Shown here in pieces: positions 1 to 12,342 of a DNA stretch of 64,000 bases. Source of the stretch: Cryptomeria japonica. Lineage: Eukaryota; Streptophyta; Pinopsida; Cupressales; Cupressaceae. The stretch lies in NCBI RefSeq assembly GCF_030272615.1, contig NC_081410.1, forward strand, positions 288,609,957-288,673,956, given 5' to 3'. Under the pieces are notes generated by a model, which saw nothing but the letters and a program-made list of their open reading frames with translations, ran no database searches and was not told where the DNA came from. A program made the translations under genes and the position numbers. Numbering within the stretch: the first letter of the stretch is position 1; each line of letters starts with the position of its first letter.

Positions 1-1256
1 TGACTATTGTCATATAATAGTTTACATTGAATTACAATGAGACTTCCAGCTTATTGCCTTACAAATAATTGAGGTAAATAAGAAGGTTTCTAACCTTTAC
101 CACAGCAAATAGACTACCAGCAACCTTCAATATCTTCATCACCCAACATAGTGTATCTTTTACACCACATATGCCTTAAGCTTCCACATATCAATCCAGG
201 GAACTCCCTCACACCTCCAAGGATGTGTTAGCAGCAGCAGTAATGGTCTCTAAAGACACCTCGACCTCTACATACTGTTGATGTGTTTTTTACGCACATG
301 CAAACTCAGAATAAAATACCAAAGTATCTTATCCTCTCTTGAACAAAATCTTTTGGATGCTGAAGATTTGCTTAAGGATCACCCAAAAAAGACTCCAAGG
401 TTCCGAATGTAGGCTCTCTACGTGTGGATAAGCCTAGTTGATCATTGTAATTGCTGTTTCATCAAAGGGCATTTATGGTTCGAAAAGACTCAACAATTGA
501 TTAGCAGATGGTATGCAATAAGGATTTTCCCTAAAACTACTAAATGATTCTCAAAAAAAAGGCAAAAGGTGAGGGTTTAGAGGGAATTCTAAACTACTCT
601 AGCATGAATGGATGAAAAATGAATACACATGAAGCTTAACTAGTTATAGCATCGCCATACATGAACAACTTTGCTAGAACTAATGAAATCTTCTAAGGAT
701 GTTTTAAGGTTTTCAAATCATTGTTTACCATAGACACCATCAATTGAATGCATATCAAAGGTTGAACAATAATTGAACTTAAAACACTTTTAAACGCTCC
801 AGTTGACCATGCAAGGCTCACTTACAATCAGCAAGGAAGCTAGTGGTATGGATGACAAGCTTCACTATATATCAAATACGACATTCCATCATGTAATTTA
901 ATGCTAAAACTATCACCAAAAGATTAGCTTGAGAAGATAGAAGAACCATGCAATGAACTTCAAGGATTGAATAAAAACACCATGACTTCAATGTTTCATT
1001 AATCCAATGGCCAAATAACAACAATTCTTCAAGTCTTACTATTGCTCTCTCACTATTCACTATTGTCTCTTGCTATCGATTATTAACCATTAACTATTCC
1101 CCTTACAAATAAAAATGAGTGAAGCTTATATAGAGCTTCCAAATACAACGAAGGGCCAAGATTTTGCCACCTAAACCCTAATTAGGGTTTGACACAAATG
1201 AAAACCCTATCTGGATAATCATCACCATGAATGAACTAATAAGAAGGCAACATATG
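1..1256. other. Intergenic, no gene recognised
   Basis: AT-rich sequence with stops in every frame. The only frame of any length (872-1060, minus, 62 codons) has no recognisable motif and is not called. This stretch lies 3' of the minus-strand family X pseudogene and may include its 3' flank. Confidence 0.6.
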
Positions 1257-4200
1257 TCAGCATGGAAATCGAGGAAGCATCCTCCAATAGGAACCCGAAA
1301 TGCCACATGGGATCATAACAAACTGTCTTTCTAAAATCTGGTTCCCTTTCTCACATTCCTTTCTAGTATATTCAATGAATCTAGTCACCATTTCTTCTAT
1401 CTCTTTCATCAGGATCTCTGGTAGAGACTTGAGTTGCTCTTCCATGTGCATCACTTCGTCGAAAGCTTTGACGATAGCATCCTCCCATTCGGGTTCGAAC
1501 TCTTGAACCTTGCTTGTCAAAACCACAAATTCGGGCATATCATTCATTAACTCTGTGGTTATCATACCACCTTCGCCGTAGAAGATAATCTTTATTCTTT
1601 CTTGTAATTCTTTGGATTCAATGACTATTCTTGGATCAATCTTTCTCCTCAAGACATCCTGCGCTACTCCCACTATCTTATCATGAATTCGATGCATTTC
1701 ACCTTGAACTTGGCCACATCCATTTCCAATTTCTTCGAAGAGAATCTTCTTTGTGCGAAGTAGGCTACTCCATTGTATAAGATTTGGCGTTGTTCCTTCT
1801 TTCCTTACTTTTTCCCTAGATAAAATCTCTCTTGGTGTCTTCCTTATTACTTGAAGCATCGGGATGATAATATCTCTAGCATGAGTGAATGCTTTGGAAG
1901 CCTCTATAAGCACACGAGTTCTTCCAAGGACTCTTATAACTGTATCGAGTGTTTTCATGATACGTTTCATGAACTCACTCACTCTAGCATATGAATCTTC
2001 TATCCATGCATCCATCAATGAGTTGAATTCCTCATTCTCTCCATATGATCTACTGATTCTGCGAGAAGCAAAGGAGGTGGTGTAGCTGTTGGACTTCGCT
2101 GTGTCAAAGGCTGCTGAAATTGTTGAATGTAGTCCCTCCATGCATTTATCTCCTTTTCCAATTTTCTATTCTTTTCTATTTCAGCTCTCAAAATATCATT
2201 GACGGCCTTCACTGAATCAACCGCATCATCAATAGCTTGCTCGGACATGAGTGGACACAAGTCAATGGTCTCCATATCGTACTCATCAGTTGTAATCTCT
2301 TCTTGATACTTTTCAACTCTTGGAGTAGCTATTTGTAACTTTCTTGATCCTTATTCATCTCTAATTACCTTTGACATCTTCATAGCTTTCTTCTTCTCAA
2401 AGACTTCTCAAGTTTGACTTAGAAGGCTTGCTATGTCATATGTTTGTTCTTCTTCTTCTACCACTATCACTTCCTGAGCTAGCCTCTCTTTTAGCCATTC
2501 TAGAATAGAAGATCTTCCTTCTTCAATTTGTGCTCCTCCTATCACTTGTTCATCTCTAGGTGGTGAAGTAGCTTCATCGTCATCTTCACCACCATCTTCA
2601 ATCTCTTGAATAAGATGAGTGAAGTCTTCTTGCTCTTGGGATACTTTCTCTATGCCTTTTGCATTATGAACTATGGATTCAGCTGATTCATTGGCTACTC
2701 AATTCTTTTTCAATTCTTAGCTTTTCCGGTCGAGAAAGGGGATGATCTACACTTGATTTATGTTTCTTCTTTACGGGCTCCTTCTCACCATGATCTTCCT
2801 TCCTCTTGGATCCTTTTGAATGGGATGGTTGAGGTGCACTACCACTTGTACTAGCTTCATCTCCTTCTATTCTTTCTCCTAAGTGGAATGTCGGTGTTAT
2901 GTTTTGCTCCTTCAACTTTTGGTGCTGCACATCTACCCATATGCGAGTGTATTCCAAGATGGGTTTCATTAATTCCTTCAAATCTAAAATCTCCAAATCT
3001 GCCCATTGGAATTTGATCTCCCTACCTTCTTTGGCATAAGCCCCTTGGAGATATTTACCACTGTCTTGAACTTGATCAGCTACATGGAATAATTTGCATT
3101 CCCTGATGAAACTAAGGGATAGTCTAGAAAACATCTTCTTCTTCACCTCCATATCATTTGGGATATTCATCCAATAGTCTTCTAAATGACATCGATGTCT
3201 ATAATTTTTCCCCAAAAGTTCTCTTACTTTACCATATGGATCAAAATCTTCTCTCATTGTGAATAACTTGAGTGAATGACGTGCTAATTCCTGCTCGGCA
3301 TCATCAGCTTCATAAATAGATGGGCATGACTCAATGCAATCTCCGAGTGTGATGGGAAAAGGAACACCTACTCCATGCTTATGTCTATATGTTTTGACAT
3401 ATGCCAATAATTGTCTTACCACCTCGAGTAGTACCACTCTATTTGTTGGGTAACGTGGTAGCATGTAGGGAGGAACGGGAGATCCCTGGATTCTGATGTA
3501 AGTGAATTTCGGGAACTGAATGAACCACGCACCATATTGCTCTACCAAAGCTTGTGCCTCTGGAGAAAGTCTTTGTTGTGATCCACCTCAAAACTGCCTT
3601 GTGACATGCATAGTGAATGCATCATTCACCCTCCTATAGTGTTGTTTCAATGGATGTCTAAGTTGTGGATAGCAATCATACACCTTGATTTCTCCAGGTC
3701 TTCTTCCTACTACTCCTGTATACATGAGTCCTAAATATCGAAAATTTCTCGCAATAGAATATATGATATAGGAACTCATATAGAATGTTATGGTGCGCAT
3801 TAATCTCCTTAATTGCTTATCAATATTTTTGTTGATAACTCTTGCCCAATTGATCATCTTCTTGTCTCAGGTGATAGTCTCAATGTAATAAAACATCCAT
3901 TCTTCGAAGTAGAAAGCCTTAGGTGCCCCAACCATTCGATGTAGTAAGGTGATGCAGTCTTTGTATTCATCATGGAAATCTACTCTATGCAATCTATCCG
4001 GCCATATACTTCTGCCTCCTCTACTTTTCTTCAACCAAAACTTATCAATGATCTTCACACAAGCCTCTGGATCATCTTCGTAGGCCGATTTAGCTCCTTC
4101 TAAAGTTATGTAAGTCATCTCCTTGGATTCAGGTAGATGAAATGTCTCGCTGATAGCTGTTTCTGAGAGATATGTAAGGCACCTTCCCATCCTTTGTGAC

Positions 4201-4398
4201 AATTCTCCTTGACTCTGAATCATAGTGTTGAGCACATTCCACAATGAGTCCACTTTCAATCATCTTCTTGGCTATTGCCGTAGGTTCGTTGATGAATGAT
4301 GGGTGGCAAAACTTCTTGGTGTCGAACTTGCCGAGATGAGTATCTTCAATTTTGCTCCACTTTGACGTGATCCTACTCTCAAACACACTTGTCTTCAT
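1257..4398 (-). pseudogene. Family X uncharacterised protein, degenerate copy 1
   Basis: I do not recognise this family. Four frame segments on the minus strand (4398-4129, 4259-3588, 3548-2688, about 2690-1257) join into one intronless frame of about 1,040 codons. The breaks are a frame change near 4,200, stops near 3,866 and 3,590, a frame change near 2,690, stops between 2,350 and 2,420, and a frame change near 2,100. The N-terminal half has a YDxxSRR segment, an aromatic-rich segment (FYMSSYIIYSIAR) and an IRIQGSPVPPYMLPRYP motif near the start of the 3548-2688 segment. After these come a Lys/Ser/Glu-rich low-complexity stretch, an acidic stretch (about 2,450-2,650) and a helical, probably coiled-coil tail. 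ATG 4398 is the first Met in frame, but an AAPKQNK frame continues upstream to a stop, so the true start is unsure. The same ordered motifs recur in copy 2 at 62,007-64,000. It could be a plant-specific host gene amplified as a retrocopy, or the gag-like protein of a large non-autonomous retroelement. Confidence 0.6.
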
Positions 4399-4439
4399 GT
4401 CCTCCTTGATGAATGCTTGACGAGAGAGAGACTTGTTTT

Positions 4440-5079
4440 GTTTAGGAGCCGCGATCTTTTACCTATAAGAGACGTGCAAGTTAGATTAATGGTGAAATGT
4501 AGGTAAAACTCAGATTTCAAATCAACCTTCTCTTGATAAATATAATTCTATTGACTGAAAATATTGATTTAAAAGACCTGATTCAATAAAATTTAACAAA
4601 ATTTGACTATAATCATATCTGAAATGGCTTCTCTATCAAACAAAATCTTATATTTCACCTGAAATTTACCAACTTTACCCTTCCAAGAAACTAAATGCTG
4701 ATAAAATCTGCAAGAGTTAAACAGACTTGCTCTTCAAAGAACACACTTGCTAATGAATTTGCCTCGATGGAGATGAAGTTTGCTGATAAATTTGCCTTGT
4801 TGATGAAGTTAGCTGATTAAAAAATGAGTTTCGCTATCTGCCTAAGCAATTCACTAGCTGCTGGCAAAATTCGCTTAAGGAAGAATAAGTAATCTGTTTA
4901 ATTTGATGTTTAAAATGGTTGTTTCAACTCCCCTTATATAAGCGATTCTAGGGAATAGGTGTGTCTCTACCCTAAGGCCGACTTTGCTATGTAGTTATAA
5001 TAAATTTTACCCTTAGCCGACTTTCTTCAATTTCAAATTCGAATTAGCCTTGGGTGCTTAAATCATGTCATAATTGCTT
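4440..5079. other. Upstream flank of family X copy 1
   Basis: AT-rich sequence between the first in-frame Met of family X (minus strand) and the minisatellite. Between 4,740 and 4,880 it contains looser 'gatgaagtttgctgat'-like repeats that look like decayed minisatellite units. A pyrimidine-rich tract ending in AG on the minus strand just 5' of the frame (about 4,460) could be a splice acceptor, but I cannot identify an upstream exon. Confidence 0.4.
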
Positions 5080-6300
5080 TGTAAAACACGAACTTCGCTT
5101 CATTCTCCCCAAACACTAAGTATGAACTTCGCTCACCTCTCTTCATACATGAAGTAGTAATTTTGCTTTTCCCAATGAAGTCATGAAATTCATTTGCTAT
5201 TATATCTTCATTGGGCGATTATCGCTTCTTATTCAATGTTGCTCTTCTTTGATGAAACACGAAGTTCGCTCACCTCTCTTCATACATGAAGTTCGCTCAA
5301 TTCCCCCTCAAGTCGAAGTTCGCTCACTTCCCTCTCAAGTCGAAGTTCGCTCACTTCTTGCTCAAGTCGAAGTTCACTCACCTCTCTTCATACATGAAGT
5401 AGTAATTTTCGCTTAACTCGTTCAACACATGAACTTTGCACTTCGCTCTTCTCCTTCATTGCACGAAGTTGATATACTTTTAGCCTCAAGATTGCTTCCA
5501 TTTATTAAATCATGCACTTTGCTCACCTCCCCTTGAACATGAAGTTCGCTCACTTCCACTTGAACCCGAAGTTTGCTAAATGTGCTCAAAGGTGAAGTTG
5601 TTGATTTCGCTTCTTTTTACAAATGCTTGGAGTAAAGCTTCACCTCACTTCTTTAATTCATGAAGTTGTAGTTTGCTTATCTCTTAATAATTTCTCTCCT
5701 CTTTGAATTTCGCTTGAAGCTTGCAGCTATTAGGATTACCAATTTCGCTCATCAACATCAAGAAACTTTGCTCATCTCTTTTGATACATGAAGCTCGTTC
5801 TAATGTCCTCAAGGTGAAGTTCGCTCCAATGTGTTTGAACATGAAGTTAGAAATTCGCTCCATTCTCCTTCAACATGAACTTCGCTCACTTCTCCTTCAA
5901 GGTGAAGTTCGCTCACTTCGTCCTTAAATGTAGACTTAAGAAGAAAGCAACTTCACTTCATTAATTGTGAATCATGAAATTTGCTCACTTCTCCTCCAAC
6001 ATGAAATTCGCTCACCTCTCCTTCAACATGAAGTTCGCTCATCTCCTCTTGAAGTTGAAGTTCCCTCTTAAATGCTTGAAGGTGAAGTTAGGAATTCGCT
6101 CCATTTCACCCAAAGGTGAAGTTCGCTCCATTTCACTCAAAGGTGAAGTTCGCTCCATTCTCTTTCAACATGAAGTTATGAATTTCAATCTTGAGTGTTT
6201 TAATCATGAAGTAAGCAGTTTCCCTCATCCTTCCATTTTCGACATGAAGAAGCTCATTCCAAAGGTTTCATTCATGAAGTTGTGAAGTTAGGAAATTCGA
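5080..6300. repeat. 27-bp minisatellite
   Basis: Degenerate tandem repeat built on GAAGTTCGCTCACTTC plus about 11 variable bases. Units beginning GAAGTTCGCT start at 5,261, 5,288 and 5,315, exactly 27 bp apart, and similar units recur irregularly to about 6,180. Because 27 is a multiple of three, the array stays open in frame over long runs. This produces apparent ORFs (5183-5416, 5721-5927, 5974-6285) with a 9-residue period (EVRSxxxxx or MKFAHxxxx). I regard those as by-products of the period. Confidence 0.9.
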
Positions 6301-7599
6301 AATCTAAGACAGACTTAGAGGTGAGGCGAACTATAAAGGAGCTAAAGATCACTTTATTGCACATTTAAATTCTCAAATTCATACTCACTCTCATCAATTC
6401 TCAAACAAAAGACTCAAGGCAAATTCACTCAACCAAAAAGGGCGATTTTAATGAACTTCTAAGCTGGACTCTTGATCACCTGACCTGAAATATAAACCCC
6501 ATAAGCTCACTCAATTCATCTGAAAGCAGAGAGAGACAAGGCAAGACAGAAAGAAACTCAAAAAAAAGAGGGGTCCCCATTTTGATGGGCCGATGTGTGA
6601 TGTGGTCACAACACATACCAAGCAGCCCTTCACATGCCTCTTTGCTTGAAACACGGCACCCCAAAAAAGCAGTTGTCCAAACAGTCCCATGACCAACCCT
6701 TACACTCATCCTCATACCCATAAAAGTAAACTCAGTCAACCTTCAACCAATCAACTCACAAATAAGATTGAAATTCCCGAAACTTGCCCATGCAATCTCC
6801 TTATTTGTAGATATTCTTCCTGCCAGCAGCAATCTATGAACCCCACACCTATACGGGTCATTGAAGTTGCCCAGCAAGGAAATTAAATAAGTCTACACTT
6901 AACAGCAAAATATCCCACACCACAACTCAATTAAGTCACCCATCAATTAGCATCAAAACCCATGCAACATTAGCTACAGATATCACCCAAAAATCACCAT
7001 GAAATGCAACACCTAGCAAGTAAATAAAGCCCTTCCATTTTCAACCTTTTTCTGATTCAAATATATTTGCCCAGCAATGTCTAAACTCTATGCACAACCA
7101 AAGAAGAAACTGAGTGCCAACCAACACAAAATCTCTATACACTCAAAAACTCACAAACAACTTGCATTTAAAATACCTTAAAGATCCTCATATTTTTTGA
7201 AGAAAAAACCCTGAAATCCAAAACTTCAAATAAACCCTTCCTATCAATCTCGAAACACAAGGAAGCATCAGCATAGACTCGGGATGAATCTATCAACAAT
7301 CAACCAAGGAAGATCTTTCACCACCATGGATGATATTGTTCCGTGAGGATTTTTGTCCTTAGGAAGTTCTTGGAGAAAAACCAACAGCATCATATTAACA
7401 AAAAAAATCCCAACATATCAAAATGAGCGCAAAGAATGCCCCTTTATAATCCTCCAAAACCCAACAACCCTTTTTCGAGAATAAAATTTTATTTAATAAA
7501 ATAATTTCTTTCATTTACTTGAGTGCCCACTTCAAGAAGGGTCTAAGTCACTTCAATTGTAAAATAAACACTTAGCATAACATTAAGTTAAAACATTAT

Positions 7600-8590
7600 A
7601 ACTTAGCATTTATTTAAAATAATCCACCTGACTTGCGGAAAGCATCATCAATATCAGACACTGAAATTGATTGTGCCAAAATGAAACTAATGCCATGGGA
7701 CGATGTCGGTGCTAAAACAGTGACTTTCTAAAAATAGCCATGTGCTCCAAGAAATGTGGAGCATGGACTAGGTGACTTTCTAAAAATAGCCATGTGCTCC
7801 AAGAAATGCTTCTGAAAGCATCACCACGAAACTCACTAGCAACAAAGGTCAATTCCACAAATAGATATGCCAAATAAATTGAATTACAATGGCTCCAAGA
7901 ATTGTGGAATCCCCTGACCAACCACTTTAGCCTATAGGAACCTGAGGAATATGCTTACAATCACCAAGTTGTGACTAGGCTTGGTGAGGGAACATTACAC
8001 TAAAATGTGTCAAAAAGTCTCCATATTTGCAACACCGAAAAACTAAAACTTTGATTTAAAGCTCAATGTTGATCCTTGGATGGAATCACACGAATCTACC
8101 TAGGGTTTTCATCCCAGAAACTAGAAATCTAGAGAGGGTTTTTGTCCTCAAAAGATTTAGAACTTAGGGTTTATTCCAATAGCATAACAATATCATTCAC
8201 AAAACTATCTTCAAATGAGCCTCCTCCACCTCCTTTCATAGGTTTTTGGAGAGAAAACTACAATTTAAAATTATAATACTTCATTTTGCATAAATTTTTT
8301 TTTTAAATAATATCATTTTATGTGCAAAAACCCCTTTATCTCTCCTAGGCATCCACCTTTGAGGCACATAATCACCTTTTCAAAAAGATATTACACTTAA
8401 GTCTTTGTTTTAATAATATAACAATAGAAACTTGAGTGAACATTTACTTCATTTTACCTGAGTTGCAAGAAGCATAGAAACAACATTGGAATCAAACTTT
8501 GAACACATTGAGATGATGCAGAGATCTAGGATGATGATTGGAGCCAACTAAGTTACTTTCTAAAAGTAGATGGCCTTTCTAAGAAGTTTC
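7600..8590. repeat. Diverged segmental duplication, about 830-bp offset
   Basis: Two anchors recur with the same offset. ACCTGACTTGCGGAAAGCAT near 7,628 matches ACCTGAGTTGCAAGAAGCAT near 8,457. TGACTTTCTAAAAATAG at 7,721 matches GTTACTTTCTAAAAGTAG near 8,551. The equal spacing suggests an old tandem duplication now heavily mutated. Confidence 0.45.
7720..7808. repeat. 52-bp period direct repeat, two copies
   Basis: A 37-bp block beginning GTGACTTTCTAAAAATAGCC occurs at 7,720-7,756 and again, identical, at 7,772-7,808. It is a recent local duplication inside the older 830-bp one. Confidence 0.9.
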
Positions 8591-9099
8591 GAGAACACCC
8601 CAAATGTTAGAAAACACTTTTAAAAGTGTCATGACACTCCACATTGCCAACTAAGCTCATTCCATAAACCAAAGTCACTGCTAAAGCGCTCCAAGAAGTT
8701 TGGAGTTCTTCCCAAGTCATCAAGAAGCTTACGGAAAAACATGGAAACTGGAGTAAATGCTCACAAATCAATTTTGCTCAGAATGGAGATTGTATATGGT
8801 GAAATTTAATGATGATAAACTATTGCAAAACCACAAAAGATCCAACCACAACAAAACCCTAGTTCTACAATAAAGCATTCACCATACACCAATGAAGAGA
8901 CCTAAGAAAATGCAAATCAACAAATAAAATAATACCATTCACATGCCCAGAAGGGTTTTATCTCCATTGATCTTGCTTAATATATTTGCTCTCAGATTTT
9001 GTATGTGTGCACAAGAGCTCAACAAATAACGGATTGTGGTTGTGAAGTTGCTTGATTGCTTGAAGACTTGATTGCATAAAAGTGTTAGATGATTTGTTA

Positions 9100-9472
9100 G
9101 GGGTCGTGAAAGAATGAGAGTATCCTCTTATATAGAAGACACCTTAGAAAACAAAGGAATAAGATTAAGAGGTGACAGAATAAATGGTCGGCTAGGATCA
9201 AAGGGTAGGTAGGAAAAATAATAAAATAATAAAGGGGTAGAAGAAAACTACGAGATAAATGACATGTGTCATGGAGGAAAAAACTAATGAATTAATTAAA
9301 TAAATAAAGATCTATTTAATTAATAGAGGAAGTGAGACCAATTAAGTAAATGAAATATTTATTTAATTTAAGGAAAGGATAATTTAAATAGTGAAAGGCT
9401 AGAAAAGGATAATTAAATTAAATAAAAATAATTAGGACAGGACAATTTTAGGTGTCTATAGAGACATTACAA
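9100..9472 (-). repeat. Candidate LTR start (U3 and TATA), minus strand
   Basis: Read on the minus strand, the sequence from 9,472 begins TGTAATGTCTCTATAGACAC and continues into CTAAAATTGTCC, a beginning I associate with plant Gypsy-type LTRs. A TATATAAG box at 9,134-9,127 (minus) precedes a CT-rich stretch, as in an LTR promoter. The other end, target duplication and primer site were not found, so this is only a candidate. Confidence 0.35.
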
Positions 9473-10807
9473 TGGTGCCTCATTTGAAATCAGAAATTAC
9501 AAGCAAAACAGCAGGTTTTTTTATGCAAATTCCACCCCAGTCAGCCACCACTGTACACTACACCAGCTGCTGTATCTTTTCCAGCAACCACGTTTGCTGT
9601 GCGAACATTATCAGCACTTTTTAGGGACAATTCAGATTGCTTTCCAGGCTGTGCCACATCCATTTTCATTATTTCTGGAATGCACCAACATTTTAACTTT
9701 ATTCCAACCCTTTTCCATCTGTACAGCTGTACGATATGAGCAATTGGTCTGCTATTATATGTATAACAATCTGAAAAATTGCTGATCTGATTTCAAGGGT
9801 TTAAACTACAACTGATACTAATTTCTTGCTGTTTCTCAAGGGCTTAGACTACAACTGATACTGATTTGTTGTTGTTCAAGGGATTATTATTCTGCCATTT
9901 AGAACCAATTTAATCACTGCTGATTAAGAGTCTATTGTTGCTGCTCTTTTTACTAAAATTGCATAGAATAAATTATCATAGTGGTTTCTAGTTCAGATCC
10001 ATTAGTCGCTGTTCTAAATGCCATATTTACTAATCATTTATTGATATTATCATTAATTGCTGCCAAAACTGAAATCTAATGCCATACACGTTTTGAAGGG
10101 TTTCAAAATTTATTTTGCATTATTAGTTTTCCAGATCTGATTTGTAGGAGAGCTTATGACTAATTCTGAAGTTTAATTTACTGATCAGCATTTGGGTAGG
10201 TTTAGTTTATATTTCTATTATCCCTTTTCAGTTTCACGGAATCAGAAAATACCAAAAAATCAAAGATATTTACAAGGGTGTCATTTGTGGACATTACATT
10301 ATCATCTCCCTTTTTCCCCCTCCATTTTTCTCTAATGCCACATGTTTACACCATGTCATGCAAACTAGAACAGTTACAATGTTTTCAAGCTGTTGTCCCC
10401 CGAAACCCTTCCTCATCTAAATCTGAATAATCCTCCTCATTGGTCAATATCCAAGCTGCAAATGCTCTGATAAACAACAAAGTTTACCCTGTAAAACCAG
10501 TACCGAATTATTCTCCTCCAAGGCTTCCAATCCCTATTCCTAAAAGCCATCCTCAATCACCCAGACTCACAATTGCACCTTGATTATGTCACTAGATAAT
10601 ATCAATAACAGTACTTAAGATCTGGTCCAAAAAATGGAGGAGAAATTTGAAAGGAATTGATGGTGCACTATTTTGAAAGATCCCTGATGGATCTCTTTTA
10701 CTAATCTGCTGTAATTTTTATTATTTTAAATTGATTTTTCCTGCTTATTAATATTTTCTTTCAGAAATAGAGAGAAGTTGCAGAAGGGTTGGATTCTTTT
10801 TGTATTT
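9473..10807. other. Non-coding stretch
   Basis: No gene or clear repeat recognised. Short frames at 9594-9785 and 10726-10926 are AT-rich and carry no motif. Confidence 0.5.
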
Positions 10808-12088
10808 TGATAATTTTTCAACAAGTAAATAATGAAGTACAAGTACATGAACAAAGTACTGAAAATGAAGTTCATATACAGCCAAAACAAATTCGATTCA
10901 GGGCAGATTTCTGGATATAAAACCAAATATTTGACCAGATGAAGATTTCCAATAATTCAGGAAGATTACAATCAAGAATAATCCCAACCTGAATGCTGAA
11001 AGAGTAACATAACCAGGAATGAAGCTGCGGCAAGATTCCAGCCCTCCAAGTGCTGCACGTGGGAAGGAAAGTGGCTGCCAGGTACAGCCGTATGGCTGCC
11101 AAGTACACCCAACTGGTTAGAAACCCCAAACCCCACGTTGAACTCTGTCAGAATCGCTGAACCTCCAGAAAGAATGCCGTACAATCTCCAAGATGCTAAT
11201 AGCTGCAAGCAAATCCAAACCATTGTATTGGGGGCTACGTCCCAAACAGGCAAGGCATTGGGGTTGGCGTCCCAGATGCTAAAAAGCTCTTCCAGAGCCA
11301 AATCTCAAATCCAAGATGTAAAATGTGTAAAAGATAATAAGAATTAGGTCGCAACTTCCTTATAACACCTTCCCACTTAGCTCGAACCCTAAAAGTGACT
11401 CAATGGGGCGTTTAGGGTTAAAATGTTATAATTCTCATTTTAAGTTGCAAGTGCATAGAAAATGACTTTTTTTCAAATATAAAGAAATCCGTTCACCGAA
11501 AGGATCTGAGTCAAAAGAGAAATATTTAGAAAAGTCCAAGACCTTTCCAACGAGCTATTACACCAAGGGATACACATCCAGATGGGGCCAAAAACCCCTT
11601 ATTACTCCAAAATGGCTATAAACATAGCCTTATTTAAATAATTAAACACTAACTTAGGAAATATTTAAATATATTAAAAATATATCCCAAATAGCTGTAG
11701 AAGGCTCAAATGACTCCAAAAGCCTAAAACGGAACCTGCCACCTGTCTGTGACTGAAGTCGGAAATCATGGATCAACTGGCAGTCTCATCCCTAAAATCT
11801 AGGGATGCTCCTAGAAACTAGGAAACACACCCAAATCTCCTGAAACTGAAACCATCAAAAAGGTCATGAATAACCTCACGACTGGCAACTATCACGACCT
11901 CCTAAAATTTAGGGATACCCCCTAAAATCTAGGAACTGCTCCAAACTGCCTCCAAACTGCCTGTAAAGCCAAAATCCAATCACTATATGCACTGAATGAG
12001 TCCCAATCAACCTCTGCTAGCCTACGAGACTCCAATGATAGGCCAACTCCTTTGTCTCTGATGTCCACTCTAGAAAGGGGACATGACA
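10808..12088 (-). repeat. Candidate solo LTR
   Basis: The segment begins TGATAATTTTTCAAC and ends GGGGACATGACA, so it has TG...CA ends. It is flanked by TATTT at 10,803-10,807 and TATTT at 12,089-12,093, compatible with a 5-bp target duplication. Read on the minus strand it starts TGTCATGTCCCC. Its length (1,281 bp) suits an LTR and no internal coding region is present. The TATTT match is in AT-rich DNA and could be chance. Small frames inside (10872-11347) are not called. Confidence 0.45.
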
Positions 12089-12097
12089 TATTTCAAC

Positions 12098-12334
12098 CAT
12101 AGTTCCAGGACTCGCCTGAGTCGTGGTGAGTTCCGAGCCGAGTGACCCTAGCCGAGTCTCAAGGACTCGTGACTCTCCAGGACTCGCTCTAGGCAAAAGT
12201 CACTAGAAATTGGTTTTTTTGCGGACTCCTGCCGAGTTTTTGCCCAGTCCTACCGAGTTTTTGCCGAGTCCTGCCGATTTTTTGCCTTGTCCCGAGTCGG
12301 GTCAGCCGTGCCGAGTCCGAGTCTCGTTTCTATG
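12098..12334. mobile_element. hAT-type MITE, non-autonomous
   Basis: A 237-bp element flanked by a perfect 8-bp direct repeat ATTTCAAC (12,090-12,097 and 12,335-12,342), the target duplication length typical of hAT transposons. Its ends are inverted: CATAG at the left, CTATG at the right, and a GACTCG/CGAGTC hexamer just inside each end. Inside are about eight GACTCG or CGAGTC hexamers (12,109; 12,153; 12,164; 12,181; 12,265; 12,293; 12,312; 12,318) plus near matches. Such clustered subterminal motifs are transposase-binding sites in Ac/Ds-type elements. It is too short to encode a transposase, so mobilisation would need a partner element. Confidence 0.75.
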
Positions 12335-12342
12335 ATTTCAAC

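Larger units (their letters stand above)
6301..9100. other. Non-coding stretch
   Basis: No coding region recognised. Short frames at 6476-6886 and 7712-7921 have no motif and overlap one another. Two diverged copies of one segment can be followed through this stretch and are listed separately. It may be leader or LTR sequence of an old retroelement running on the minus strand from about 9,472. Confidence 0.4.

Noticed and set aside
5183-6285. Plus-strand ORFs with EVRS or MKFAH repeats
   Set aside because: They result from a 27-bp tandem period that keeps the frame open; no start context or homologous protein seen.
10872-11347. Overlapping ORFs on both strands
   Set aside because: No motifs, mutual overlap, and location inside a candidate LTR.
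11410-11425. Telomere-like TTTAGGG
   Set aside because: Single occurrence, not tandem.
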